64,000 nt of DNA from Acanthosepion esculentum (lineage: Eukaryota > Mollusca > Cephalopoda > Sepiida > Sepiidae). The stretch covers positions 9,912,698-9,976,697 of the forward strand of contig OZ038482.1 in NCBI GenBank assembly GCA_964036315.1. The letters run 5' to 3'. This document shows positions 32,001-44,860 of this stretch, in pieces; positions within the stretch are counted from its first letter, which is position 1; each line of letters starts with the position of its first letter. Position numbers and translations under genes: made by a program. Under the pieces are notes generated by a model. It did no database searches. It had not been told where the DNA came from and saw only the letters and a program-made list of their open reading frames with translations.

Positions 32001-35000
32001 ATATTCTACACACTTGACTTCATCTCGATCAGTTTTTAGTTTCTAGTTGGTCATTTATTTTCAACATTGCTTTAAATAAAGATGGTCGTTACGCTTGCAA
32101 TAAAATCGCATTTATTTTTATCAGATTCCTTCAAGAGATTGAAATAAGGGAAGAGGCTTCCTTCCTTTGCACTAAGAGCTGCTCATATTCTACACACTTG
32201 ACTTCATCTCGATCAGTTTTTAGTTTCTAGTTGGTCATTTATTTTCAACAGAGCTTTAAATAAGGATGATCGTTACGCTTGCAATAAAATCGCATTTATT
32301 TTTATCAGATTCCTTCAAGAGATTGAAATAAGGGAAGAGGCTTCCTTCCTTTGCACTAAGAGCTGCTCATATTCTACACACTTGACTTCATCTCGATCAG
32401 TTTTTAGTTTCTAGTTGGTCATTTATTTTCAACATTGCTTTAAATAAAGATGGTCGTTACGCTTGCAATAAAATCGCATTTATTTTTATCAGATTCCTTC
32501 AAGAGATTGAAATAAGGGAAGAGGCTTCCTTCCTTTGCACTAAGAGCTGCTCATATTCTACACACTTGACTTCATCTCGATCAGTTTTTAGTTTCTAGTT
32601 GGTCATTTATTTTCAACATTGCTTTAAATAAAGATGGTCGTTACGCTTGCAATAAAATCGCATTTATTTTTATCAGATTCCTTCAAGAGATTGAAATAAG
32701 GGAAGAGGCTTCCTTCCTTTGCACTAAGAGCTGCTCATATTCTACACACTTGACTTCATCTCGATCAGTTTTTAGTTTCTAGTTGGTCATTTATTTTCAA
32801 CATTGCTTTAAATAAAGATGGTCGTTACGCTTGCAATAAAATCGCATTTATTTTTATCAGATTCCTTCAAGAGATTGAAATAAGGGAAGAGGCTTCCTTC
32901 CTTTGCACTAAGAGCTGCTCATATTCTACACACTTGACTTCATCTCGATCAGTTTTTAGTTTCTAGTTGGTCATTTATTTTCAACATTGCTTTAAATAAA
33001 GATGATCGTTACGCTTGCAATAAAATCGCATTTATTTTTATCAGATTCCTTCAAGAGATTGAAATAAGGGAAGAGGCTTCCTTCCTTTGCACTAAGAGCT
33101 GCTCATATTCTACACACTTGACTTCATCTCGATCAGTTTTTAGTTTCTAGTTGGTCATTTATTTTCAACATTGCTTTAAATAAAGATGATCGTTACGCTT
33201 GCAATAAAATCGCATTTATTTTTATCAGATTCCTTCAAGAGATTGAAATAAGGGAAGAGGCTTCCTTCCTTTGCACTAAGAGCTGCTCATATTCTACACA
33301 CTTGACTTCATCTCGATCAGTTTTTAGTTTCTAGTTGGTCATTTATTTTCAACATTGCTTTAAATAAAGATGATCGTTACGCTTGCAATAAAATCGCATT
33401 TATTTTTATCAGATTCCTTCAAGAGATTGAAATAAGGGAAGAGGCTTCCTTCCTTTGCACTAAGAGCTGCTCATATTCTACACACTTGACTTCATCTCGA
33501 TCAGTTTTTAGTTTCTAGTTGGTCATTTATTTTCAACATTGCTTTAAATAAAGATGATCGTTACGCTTGCAATAAAATCGCATTTATTTTTATCAGATTC
33601 CTTCAAGAGATTGAAATAAGGGAAGAGGCTTCCTTCCTTTGCACTAAGAGCTGCTCATATTCTACACACTTGACTTCATCTCGATCAGTTTTTAGTTTCT
33701 AGTTGGTCATTTATTTTCAACATTGCTTTAAATAAAGATGATCGTTACGCTTGCAATAAAATCGCATTTATTTTTATCAGATTCCTTCAAGAGATTGAAA
33801 TAAGGGAAGAGGCTTCCTTCCTTTGCACTAAGAGCTGCTCATATTCTACACACTTGACTTCATCTCGATCAGTTTTTAGTTTCTAGTTGGTCATTTATTT
33901 TCAACATTGCTTTAAATAAAGATGATCGTTACGCTTGCAATAAAATCGCATTTATTTTTATCAGATTCCTTCAAGAGATTGAAATAAGGGAAGAGGCTTC
34001 CTTCCTTTGCACTAAGAGCTGCTCATATTCTACACACTTGACTTCATCTCGATCAGTTTTTAGTTTCTAGTTGGTCATTTATTTTCAACATTGCTTTAAA
34101 TAAAGATGATCGTTACGCTTGCAATAAAATCGCATTTATTTTTATCAGATTCCTTCAAGAGATTGAAATAAGGGAAGAGGCTTCCTTCCTTTGCACTAAG
34201 AGCTGCTCATATTCTACACACTTGACTTCATCTCGATCAGTTTTTAGTTTCTAGTTGGTCATTTATTTTCAACATTGCTTTAAATAAAGATGATCGTTAC
34301 GCTTGCAATAAAATCGCATTTATTTTTATCAGATTCCTTCAAGAGATTGAAATAAGGGAAGAGGCTTCCTTCCTTTGCACTAAGAGCTGCTCATATTCTA
34401 CACACTTGACTTCATCTCGATCAGTTTTTAGTTTCTAGTTGGTCATTTATTTTCAACATTGCTTTAAATAAAGATGATCGTTACGCTTGCAATAAAATCG
34501 CATTTATTTTTATCAGATTCCTTCAAGAGATTGAAATAAGGGAAGAGGCTTCCTTCCTTTGCACTAAGAGCTGCTCATATTCTACACACTTGACTTCATC
34601 TCGATCAGTTTTTAGTTTCTAGTTGGTCATTTATTTTCAACATTGCTTTAAATAAAGATGATCGTTACGCTTGCAATAAAATCGCATTTATTTTTATCAG
34701 ATTCCTTCAAGAGATTGAAATAAGGGAAGAGGCTTCCTTCCTTTGCACTAAGAGCTGCTCATATTCTACACACTTGACTTCATCTCGATCAGTTTTTAGT
34801 TTCTAGTTGGTCATTTATTTTCAACATTGCTTTAAATAAAGATGATCGTTACGCTTGCAATAAAATCGCATTTATTTTTATCAGATTCCTTCAAGAGATT
34901 GAAATAAGGGAAGAGGCTTCCTTCCTTTGCACTAAGAGCTGCTCATATTCTACACACTTGACTTCATCTCGATCAGTTTTTAGTTTCTAGTTGGTCATTT

Positions 35001-38000
35001 ATTTTCAACATTGCTTTAAATAAAGATGATCGTTACGCTTGCAATAAAATCGCATTTATTTTTATCAGATTCCTTCAAGAGATTGAAATAAGGGAAGAGG
35101 CTTCCTTCCTTTGCACTAAGAGCTGCTCATATTCTACACACTTGACTTCATCTCGATCAGTTTTTAGTTTCTAGTTGGTCATTTATTTTCAACATTGCTT
35201 TAAATAAAGATGATCGTTACGCTTGCAATAAAATCGCATTTATTTTTATCAGATTCCTTCAAGAGATTGAAATAAGGGAAGAGGCTTCCTTCCTTTGCAC
35301 TAAGAGCTGCTCATATTCTACACACTTGACTTCATCTCGATCAGTTTTTAGTTTCTAGTTGGTCATTTATTTTCAACATTGCTTTAAATAAAGATGATCG
35401 TTACGCTTGCAATAAAATCGCATTTATTTTTATCAGATTCCTTCAAGAGATTGAAATAAGGGAAGAGGCTTCCTTCCTTTGCACTAAGAGCTGCTCATAT
35501 TCTACACACTTGACTTCATCTCGATCAGTTTTTAGTTTCTAGTTGGTCATTTATTTTCAACATTGCTTTAAATAAAGATGATCGTTACGCTTGCAATAAA
35601 ATCGCATTTATTTTTATCAGATTCCTTCAAGAGATTGAAATAAGGGAAGAGGCTTCCTTCCTTTGCACTAAGAGCTGCTCATATTCTACACACTTGACTT
35701 CATCTCGATCAGTTTTTAGTTTCTAGTTGGTCATTTATTTTCAACATTGCTTTAAATAAAGATGATCGTTACGCTTGCAATAAAATCGCATTTATTTTTA
35801 TCAGATTCCTTCAAGAGATTGAAATAAGGGAAGAGGCTTCCTTCCTTTGCACTAAGAGCTGCTCATATTCTACACACTTGACTTCATCTCGATCAGTTTT
35901 TAGTTTCTAGTTGGTCATTTATTTTCAACATTGCTTTAAATAAAGATGATCGTTACGCTTGCAATAAAATCGCATTTATTTTTATCAGATTCCTTCAAGA
36001 GATTGAAATAAGGGAAGAGGCTTCCTTCCTTTGCACTAAGAGCTGCTCATATTCTACACACTTGACTTCATCTCGATCAGTTTTTAGTTTCTAGTTGGTC
36101 ATTTATTTTCAACATTGCTTTAAATAAAGATGATCGTTACGCTTGCAATAAAATCGCATTTATTTTTATCAGATTCCTTCAAGAGATTGAAATAAGGGAA
36201 GAGGCTTCCTTCCTTTGCACTAAGAGCTGCTCATATTCTACACACTTGACTTCATCTCGATCAGTTTTTAGTTTCTAGTTGGTCATTTATTTTCAACATT
36301 GCTTTAAATAAAGATGATCGTTACGCTTGCAATAAAATCGCATTTATTTTTATCAGATTCCTTCAAGAGATTGAAATAAGGGAAGAGGCTTCCTTCCTTT
36401 GCACTAAGAGCTGCTCATATTCTACACACTTGACTTCATCTCGATCAGTTTTTAGTTTCTAGTTGGTCATTTATTTTCAACATTGCTTTAAATAAAGATG
36501 ATCGTTACGCTTGCAATAAAATCGCATTTATTTTTATCAGATTCCTTCAAGAGATTGAAATAAGGGAAGAGGCTTCCTTCCTTTGCACTAAGAGCTGCTC
36601 ATATTCTACACACTTGACTTCATCTCGATCAGTTTTTAGTTTCTAGTTGGTCATTTATTTTCAACATTGCTTTAAATAAAGATGATCGTTACGCTTGCAA
36701 TAAAATCGCATTTATTTTTATCAGATTCCTTCAAGAGATTGAAATAAGGGAAGAGGCTTCCTTCCTTTGCACTAAGAGCTGCTCATATTCTACACACTTG
36801 ACTTCATCTCGATCAGTTTTTAGTTTCTAGTTGGTCATTTATTTTCAACATTGCTTTAAATAAAGATGATCGTTACGCTTGCAATAAAATCGCATTTATT
36901 TTTATCAGATTCCTTCAAGAGATTGAAATAAGGGAAGAGGCTTCCTTCCTTTGCACTAAGAGCTGCTCATATTCTACACACTTGACTTCATCTCGATCAG
37001 TTTTTAGTTTCTAGTTGGTCATTTATTTTCAACATTGCTTTAAATAAAGATGATCGTTACGCTTGCAATAAAATCGCATTTATTTTTATCAGATTCCTTC
37101 AAGAGATTGAAATAAGGGAAGAGGCTTCCTTCCTTTGCACTAAGAGCTGCTCATATTCTACACACTTGACTTCATCTCGATCAGTTTTTAGTTTCTAGTT
37201 GGTCATTTATTTTCAACATTGCTTTAAATAAAGATGATCGTTACGCTTGCAATAAAATCGCATTTATTTTTATCAGATTCCTTCAAGAGATTGAAATAAG
37301 GGAAGAGGCTTCCTTCCTTTGCACTAAGAGCTGCTCATATTCTACACACTTGACTTCATCTCGATCAGTTTTTAGTTTCTAGTTGGTCATTTATTTTCAA
37401 CATTGCTTTAAATAAAGATGATCGTTACGCTTGCAATAAAATCGCATTTATTTTTATCAGATTCCTTCAAGAGATTGAAATAAGGGAAGAGGCTTCCTTC
37501 CTTTGCACTAAGAGCTGCTCATATTCTACACACTTGACTTCATCTCGATCAGTTTTTAGTTTCTAGTTGGTCATTTATTTTCAACATTGCTTTAAATAAA
37601 GATGATCGTTACGCTTGCAATAAAATCGCATTTATTTTTATCAGATTCCTTCAAGAGATTGAAATAAGGGAAGAGGCTTCCTTCCTTTGCACTAAGAGCT
37701 GCTCATATTCTACACACTTGACTTCATCTCGATCAGTTTTTAGTTTCTAGTTGGTCATTTATTTTCAACATTGCTTTAAATAAAGATGATCGTTACGCTT
37801 GCAATAAAATCGCATTTATTTTTATCAGATTCCTTCAAGAGATTGAAATAAGGGAAGAGGCTTCCTTCCTTTGCACTAAGAGCTGCTCATATTCTACACA
37901 CTTGACTTCATCTCGATCAGTTTTTAGTTTCTAGTTGGTCATTTATTTTCAACATTGCTTTAAATAAAGATGATCGTTACGCTTGCAATAAAATCGCATT

Positions 38001-41000
38001 TATTTTTATCAGATTCCTTCAAGAGATTGAAATAAGGGAAGAGGCTTCCTTCCTTTGCACTAAGAGCTGCTCATATTCTACACACTTGACTTCATCTCGA
38101 TCAGTTTTTAGTTTCTAGTTGGTCATTTATTTTCAACATTGCTTTAAATAAAGATGATCGTTACGCTTGCAATAAAATCGCATTTATTTTTATCAGATTC
38201 CTTCAAGAGATTGAAATAAGGGAAGAGGCTTCCTTCCTTTGCACTAAGAGCTGCTCATATTCTACACACTTGACTTCATCTCGATCAGTTTTTAGTTTCT
38301 AGTTGGTCATTTATTTTCAACATTGCTTTAAATAAAGATGATCGTTACGCTTGCAATAAAATCGCATTTATTTTTATCAGATTCCTTCAAGAGATTGAAA
38401 TAAGGGAAGAGGCTTCCTTCCTTTGCACTAAGAGCTGCTCATATTCTACACACTTGACTTCATCTCGATCAGTTTTTAGTTTCTAGTTGGTCATTTATTT
38501 TCAACATTGCTTTAAATAAAGATGATCGTTACGCTTGCAATAAAATCGCATTTATTTTTATCAGATTCCTTCAAGAGATTGAAATAAGGGAAGAGGCTTC
38601 CTTCCTTTGCACTAAGAGCTGCTCATATTCTACACACTTGACTTCATCTCGATCAGTTTTTAGTTTCTAGTTGGTCATTTATTTTCAACATTGCTTTAAA
38701 TAAAGATGATCGTTACGCTTGCAATAAAATCGCATTTATTTTTATCAGATTCCTTCAAGAGATTGAAATAAGGGAAGAGGCTTCCTTCCTTTGCACTAAG
38801 AGCTGCTCATATTCTACACACTTGACTTCATCTCGATCAGTTTTTAGTTTCTAGTTGGTCATTTATTTTCAACATTGCTTTAAATAAAGATGATCGTTAC
38901 GCTTGCAATAAAATCGCATTTATTTTTATCAGATTCCTTCAAGAGATTGAAATAAGGGAAGAGGCTTCCTTCCTTTGCACTAAGAGCTGCTCATATTCTA
39001 CACACTTGACTTCATCTCGATCAGTTTTTAGTTTCTAGTTGGTCATTTATTTTCAACATTGCTTTAAATAAAGATGATCGTTACGCTTGCAATAAAATCG
39101 CATTTATTTTTATCAGATTCCTTCAAGAGATTGAAATAAGGGAAGAGGCTTCCTTCCTTTGCACTAAGAGCTGCTCATATTCTACACACTTGACTTCATC
39201 TCGATCAGTTTTTAGTTTCTAGTTGGTCATTTATTTTCAACAGAGCTTTAAATAAAGATGGTCGTTACGCTTGCAATAAAATCGCATTTATTTTTATCAG
39301 ATTCCTTCAAGAGATTGAAATAAGGGAAGAGGCTTCCTTCCTTTGCACTAAGAGCTGCTCATATTCTACACACTTGACTTCATCTCGATCAGTTTTTAGT
39401 TTCTAGTTGGTCATTTATTTTCAACATTGCTTTAAATAAAGATGATCGTTACGCTTGCAATAAAATCGCATTTATTTTTATCAGATTCCTTCAAGAGATT
39501 GAAATAAGGGAAGAGGCTTCCTTCCTTTGCACTAAGAGCTGCTCATATTCTACACACTTGACTTCATCTCGATCAGTTTTTAGTTTCTAGTTGGTCATTT
39601 ATTTTCAACATTGCTTTAAATAAAGATGATCGTTACGCTTGCAATAAAATCGCATTTATTTTTATCAGATTCCTTCAAGAGATTGAAATAAGGGAAGAGG
39701 CTTCCTTCCTTTGCACTAAGAGCTGCTCATATTCTACACACTTGACTTCATCTCGATCAGTTTTTAGTTTCTAGTTGGTCATTTATTTTCAACATTGCTT
39801 TAAATAAAGATGATCGTTACGCTTGCAATAAAATCGCATTTATTTTTATCAGATTCCTTCAAGAGATTGAAATAAGGGAAGAGGCTTCCTTCCTTTGCAC
39901 TAAGAGCTGCTCATATTCTACACACTTGACTTCATCTCGATCAGTTTTTAGTTTCTAGTTGGTCATTTATTTTCAACAGAGCTTTAAATAAAGATGGTCG
40001 TTACGCTTGCAATAAAATCGCATTTATTTTTATCAGATTCCTTCAAGAGATTGAAATAAGGGAAGAGGCTTCCTTCCTTTGCACTAAGAGCTGCTCATAT
40101 TCTACACACTTGACTTCATCTCGATCAGTTTTTAGTTTCTAGTTGGTCATTTATTTTCAACATTGCTTTAAATAAAGATGATCGTTACGCTTGCAATAAA
40201 ATCGCATTTATTTTTATCAGATTCCTTCAAGAGATTGAAATAAGGGAAGAGGCTTCCTTCCTTTGCACTAAGAGCTGCTCATATTCTACACACTTGACTT
40301 CATCTCGATCAGTTTTTAGTTTCTAGTTGGTCATTTATTTTCAACAGAGCTTTAAATAAAGATGGTCGTTACGCTTGCAATAAAATCGCATTTATTTTTA
40401 TCAGATTCCTTCAAGAGATTGAAATAAGGGAAGAGGCTTCCTTCCTTTGCACTAAGAGCTGCTCATATTCTACACACTTGACTTCATCTCGATCAGTTTT
40501 TAGTTTCTAGTTGGTCATTTATTTTCAACAGAGCTTTAAATAAAGATGGTCGTTACGCTTGCAATAAAATCGCATTTATTTTTATCAGATTCCTTCAAGA
40601 GATTGAAATAAGGGAAGAGGCTTCCTTCCTTTGCACTAAGAGCTGCTCATATTCTACACACTTGACTTCATCTCGATCAGTTTTTAGTTTCTAGTTGGTC
40701 ATTTATTTTCAACAGAGCTTTAAATAAAGATGGTCGTTACGCTTGCAATAAAATCGCATTTATTTTTATCAGATTCCTTCAAGAGATTGAAATAAGGGAA
40801 GAGGCTTCCTTCCTTTGCACTAAGAGCTGCTCATATTCTACACACTTGACTTCATCTCGATCAGTTTTTAGTTTCTAGTTGGTCATTTATTTTCAACAGA
40901 GCTTTAAATAAAGATGGTCGTTACGCTTGCAATAAAATCGCATTTATTTTTATCAGATTCCTTCAAGAGATTGAAATAAGGGAAGAGGCTTCCTTCCTTT

Positions 41001-43138
41001 GCACTAAGAGCTGCTCATATTCTACACACTTGACTTCATCTCGATCAGTTTTTAGTTTCTAGTTGGTCATTTATTTTCAACAGAGCTTTAAATAAAGATG
41101 GTCGTTACGCTTGCAATAAAATCGCATTTATTTTTATCAGATTCCTTCAAGAGATTGAAATAAGGGAAGAGGCTTCCTTCCTTTGCACTAAGAGCTGCTC
41201 ATATTCTACACACTTGACTTCATCTCGATCAGTTTTTAGTTTCTAGTTGGTCATTTATTTTCAACAGAGATTTAAATAAAGATGGTCGTTACGCTTGCAA
41301 TAAAATCGCATTTATTTTTATCAGATTCCTTCAAGAGATTGAAATAAGGGAAGAGGCTTCCTTCCTTTGCACTAAGAGCTGCTCATATTCTACACACTTG
41401 ACTTCATCTCGATCAGTTTTTAGTTTCTAGTTGGTCATTTATTTTCAACATTGCTTTAAATAAAGATGGTCGTTACGCTTGCAATAAAATCGCATTTATT
41501 TTTATCAGATTCCTTCAAGAGATTGAAATAAGGGAAGAGGCTTCCTTCCTTTGCACTAAGAGCTGCTCATATTCTACACACTTGACTTCATCTCGATCAG
41601 TTTTTAGTTTCTAGTTGGTCATTTATTTTCAACAGAGATTTAAATAAAGATGGTCGTTACGCTTGCAATAAAATCGCATTTATTTTTATCAGATTCCTTC
41701 AAGAGATTGAAATAAGGGAAGAGGCTTCCTTCCTTTGCACTAAGAGCTGCTCATATTCTACACACTTGACTTCATCTCGATCAGTTTTTAGTTTCTAGTT
41801 GGTCATTTATTTTCAACAGAGATTTAAATAAAGATGGTCGTTACGCTTGCAATAAAATCGCATTTATTTTTATCAGATTCCTTCAAGAGATTGAAATAAG
41901 GGAAGAGGCTTCCTTCCTTTGCACTAAGAGCTGCTCATATTCTACACACTTGACTTCATCTCGATCAGTTTTTAGTTTCTAGTTGGTCATTTATTTTCAA
42001 CAGAGATTTAAATAAAGATGGTCGTTACGCTTGCAATAAAATCGCATTTATTTTTATCAGATTCCTTCAAGAGATTGAAATAAGGGAAGAGGCTTCCTTC
42101 CTTTGCACTAAGAGCTGCTCATATTCTACACACTTGACTTCATCTCGATCAGTTTTTAGTTTCTAGTTGGTCATTTATTTTCAACAGAGATTTAAATAAA
42201 GATGGTCGTTACGCTTGCAATAAAATCGCATTTATTTTTATCAGATTCCTTCAAGAGATTGAAATAAGGGAAGAGGCTTCCTTCCTTTGCACTAAGAGCT
42301 GCTCATATTCTACACACTTGACTTCATCTCGATCAGTTTTTAGTTTCTAGTTGGTCATTTATTTTCAACAGAGATTTAAATAAAGATGGTCGTTACGCTT
42401 GCAATAAAATCGCATTTATTTTTATCAGATTCCTTCAAGAGATTGAAATAAGGGAAGAGGCTTCCTTCCTTTGCACTAAGAGCTGCTCATATTCTACACA
42501 CTTGACTTCATCTCGATCAGTTTTTAGTTTCTAGTTGGTCATTTATTTTCAACAGAGATTTAAATAAAGATGGTCGTTACGCTTGCAATAAAATCGCATT
42601 TATTTTTATCAGATTCCTTCAAGAGATTGAAATAAGGGAAGAGGCTTCCTTCCTTTGCACTAAGAGCTGCTCATATTCTACACACTTGACTTCATCTCGA
42701 TCAGTTTTTAGTTTCTAGTTGGTCATTTATTTTCAACAGAGATTTAAATAAAGATGGTCGTTACGCTTGCAATAAAATCGCATTTATTTTTATCAGATTC
42801 CTTCAAGAGATTGAAATAAGGGAAGAGGCTTCCTTCCTTTGCACTAAGAGCTGCTCATATTCTACACACTTGACTTCATCTCGATCAGTTTTTAGTTTCT
42901 AGTTGGTCATTTATTTTCAACAGAGATTTAAATAAAGATGATCGTTACGCTTGCAATAAAATCGCATTTATTTTTATCAGATTCCTTCAAGAGATTGAAA
43001 TAAGGGAAGAGGCTTCCTTCCTTTGCACTAAGAGCTGCTCATATTCTACACACTTGACTTCATCTCGATCAGTTTTTAGTTTCTAGTTGGTCATTTATTT
43101 TCAACAGAGATTTAAATAAGGATGATCGTTACGCTTGC
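25838..43138. repeat. 184-bp satellite array, 94 monomers
   Basis: The anchor word tttgca(c/t)taagag recurs with gca(c/t) ending at 25916, 26100, 26284, 26468 and so on to 43028. (43028 - 25916)/184 is exactly 93, so there are 94 monomers with no net length change anywhere. Monomers are about 35 per cent GC, have stops in all frames, and no long frame exists across 17 kb. Almost all variation is at a few sites: catcCcg or catcTcg; caacATTGc, caacAGAGc or caacAGAGa before ttt; gatgAtcg or gatgGtcg; and taaAga or taaGga. The 184-bp length is in the range of a nucleosome repeat. Centromeric or heterochromatic function is an inference only. Confidence 0.98.
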
Positions 43139-43301
43139 TATATAAAAAAATGATAAGTATAACAAAAATTCGAGAAAATATGAGTGTAGGAAGATTGGCT
43201 ATTGCTACTAAAATACCCGGTTTTTAACATAAAAATGCAGGCCCGTTGCCAGTGTTTTTATAGTAGACTGGTTGCACGTAAAAAAATTATTTTCTAACGT
43301 A

Positions 43302-43546
43302 TTGTTGCTGACCCCTGGAGGGGCGAATAATGATAGGATATGGTCTGTGGCGTTCAGCAGATGTTGAATAAATTCAAAACAATAATCCTGTCTGTAGTGA
43401 TTAACCGAATGTATACAGCAAATGATTAACATTAACATTCGCTTAATTACTAAGGGCAGGTTTATTGTTTTGACTCTATTCAATATCTGCTCAACGCCAA
43501 GGGCCATATCCTAGCATTATTCGCCCCTCCAGGGAGTCCGCAACAA
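43302..43546. mobile_element. Fold-back element with about 115-bp imperfect inverted arms
   Basis: The left arm starts ttgttgctgacccctggagg and the right arm ends cctccagggagtccgcaaca a; both carry ggcgaataatg-taggatatgg, ggcgtt-agcagat-ttgaat and tcaaaacaataa-cctg in opposite orientation. The arms meet around 43420 with almost no loop. Inside there is no gene. This fits a MITE made of little more than its long inverted repeats. No clear target duplication was found. An open frame of 99 codons crossing it (43507-43208) is a by-product. Confidence 0.8.
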
Positions 43547-44559
43547 GTTGGTGAACCCGATGTGATTTTATTAACCAATGAGAGACCGCTTAATATCATG
43601 TGACTAATATCTATATATAGGAGCAGACGAATTGGAAAAAAGGCATGAATAAAAAGGATGAATTCTTCTTTTTTATTAACACGAAAAAAATCTTTTCAAG
43701 ATCAATGTATACGACGGAAAGTGAAATAGTTTCAAGCGCTGGAAATATAAATGATTTAAGTCATAAGATTCAGCGCAGGTCACATCATTTTGACAGGCAC
43801 GAAACAAATAAATTTCTAGTGGTGTGAGAAGTATTCCCTCTCTGAGGCCCCATCTTGGTGACAGGCCTGTTTTGAAATTTATCAATATTTTGAAATATTC
43901 TCAGTTTTGTTGTTTCTACTTGAAATTTTTACAGAAGTTTTTCTCAACGTTTGGCGAATAATTTGTTCACTTCTCGTGTTTATTCCTGATTTTGCCTGAG
44001 ATTTTGAAAAGAATTGTTCTTAGTGTTCAATGAATGTTTTGCTCGTCATCGTCTTCATTGGTTTTTTTTCTAAAACTAAGACTTTGTTAATATTTGATGA
44101 ATGTGTTGGCCTAGACCCATCTTTTTTTCTTTCTTTCTTTTGCCTCTGACTTGGCGTTCATTTATTGTGACTATACAACGAATGTTTTTAAACTCTTTCC
44201 GTCTCCATTATTTGCTTTTTGTCTCTGATTTTGAGATCATCTGCTTTTATATTCAGTTAATGTTTTGGAATGGCTTTTCTGTTCCCTTTACACTGAATTG
44301 GCATCTTCAGTTTCAAACAATCTAATACTGCAGCATAATTAAGTCTGTAGCGGAGGATAGGCACGTGTTGTGTTGCCATTCACATGGGGGTCTTCAACGG
44401 TTTTAAAATAATTATTCACCACATAGAAATATATCACACGCAGGTGTAAAACGAACAACAATAAAATATCAGAATAAATTATAAAATCTATTCTTTTGTA
44501 CAAAATCAGGAAACATTTATTAACACATTTATACAAGTTGTGTCTATATATTGTGCAAA
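43547..44559. other. No supported gene; promoter-like spot
   Basis: At 43574-43625 accaatgagag is followed by ctatatataggagcag, a CCAAT plus TATA arrangement, and a 60-codon frame starts at 43645, but the peptide has no recognisable feature. From 43930 to 44320 there is a vague repetition of gaatgtttt at 80-100 bp spacing. Neither supports a gene call. Confidence 0.3.
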
Positions 44560-44860
44560 TGGATGGATGCGGGGGTAGTGAAATCGTTTGCTATCAGCAC
44601 TGTGTTATCTGCGGATCTTATGTTGTTAAGATTGTGGCCGCTAATGATGAATCATGGTAGGCTTTCCAGTTCTCTCAGAATTGCCTCGCTGTATAAGTTG
44701 AATAGGTCTGGTGAGAAGACACATCCTTGCCTTACGCCCCTTTCTATTTTTGTATATCTGCTGAACTCATTTTTTTTTATCTTTATGCAGGCGGTTTGCT
44801 TCCAGTAGAGGTTTATAATTATTCTAATGTCTTTCCTGGATATGTCAAGGTTGCTGTGCA
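44560..44860 (-). pseudogene. BovB-like RTE reverse transcriptase fragment
   Basis: On the minus strand one frame, 44860 to about 44560, reads SRKDIRIIINLYWKQTACIK, ERGVRQGCVFSPDLFNLYSE, AILRELESLP, a stop, GHNLNNIRSADNTVLIAND. VRQGC and the A-D-D box are RT motifs; the catalytic YADD has become SADN, so it is inactive. It matches the LINE type whose 3' half lies at 47130-47770 on the other strand. Both flanks are unrelated. Confidence 0.75.

Noticed and set aside
25838..43138. Hammerhead or other ribozyme inside the 184-bp satellite
   Set aside because: Hammerheads occur in some animal satellites, so I looked on both strands. CTGATAA- and GAAAC-like words exist on the minus strand, but not in the order CUGANGA, stem, GAAA, stem, NUH.
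25838..43138. CRISPR-like array
   Set aside because: The repeats are contiguous 184-bp monomers without unique spacers, in a eukaryotic context.
44101..44325. Plus-strand 74-codon Phe/Leu-rich frame
   Set aside because: Low-complexity T-rich DNA; no signal peptide plus domain pattern beyond composition.
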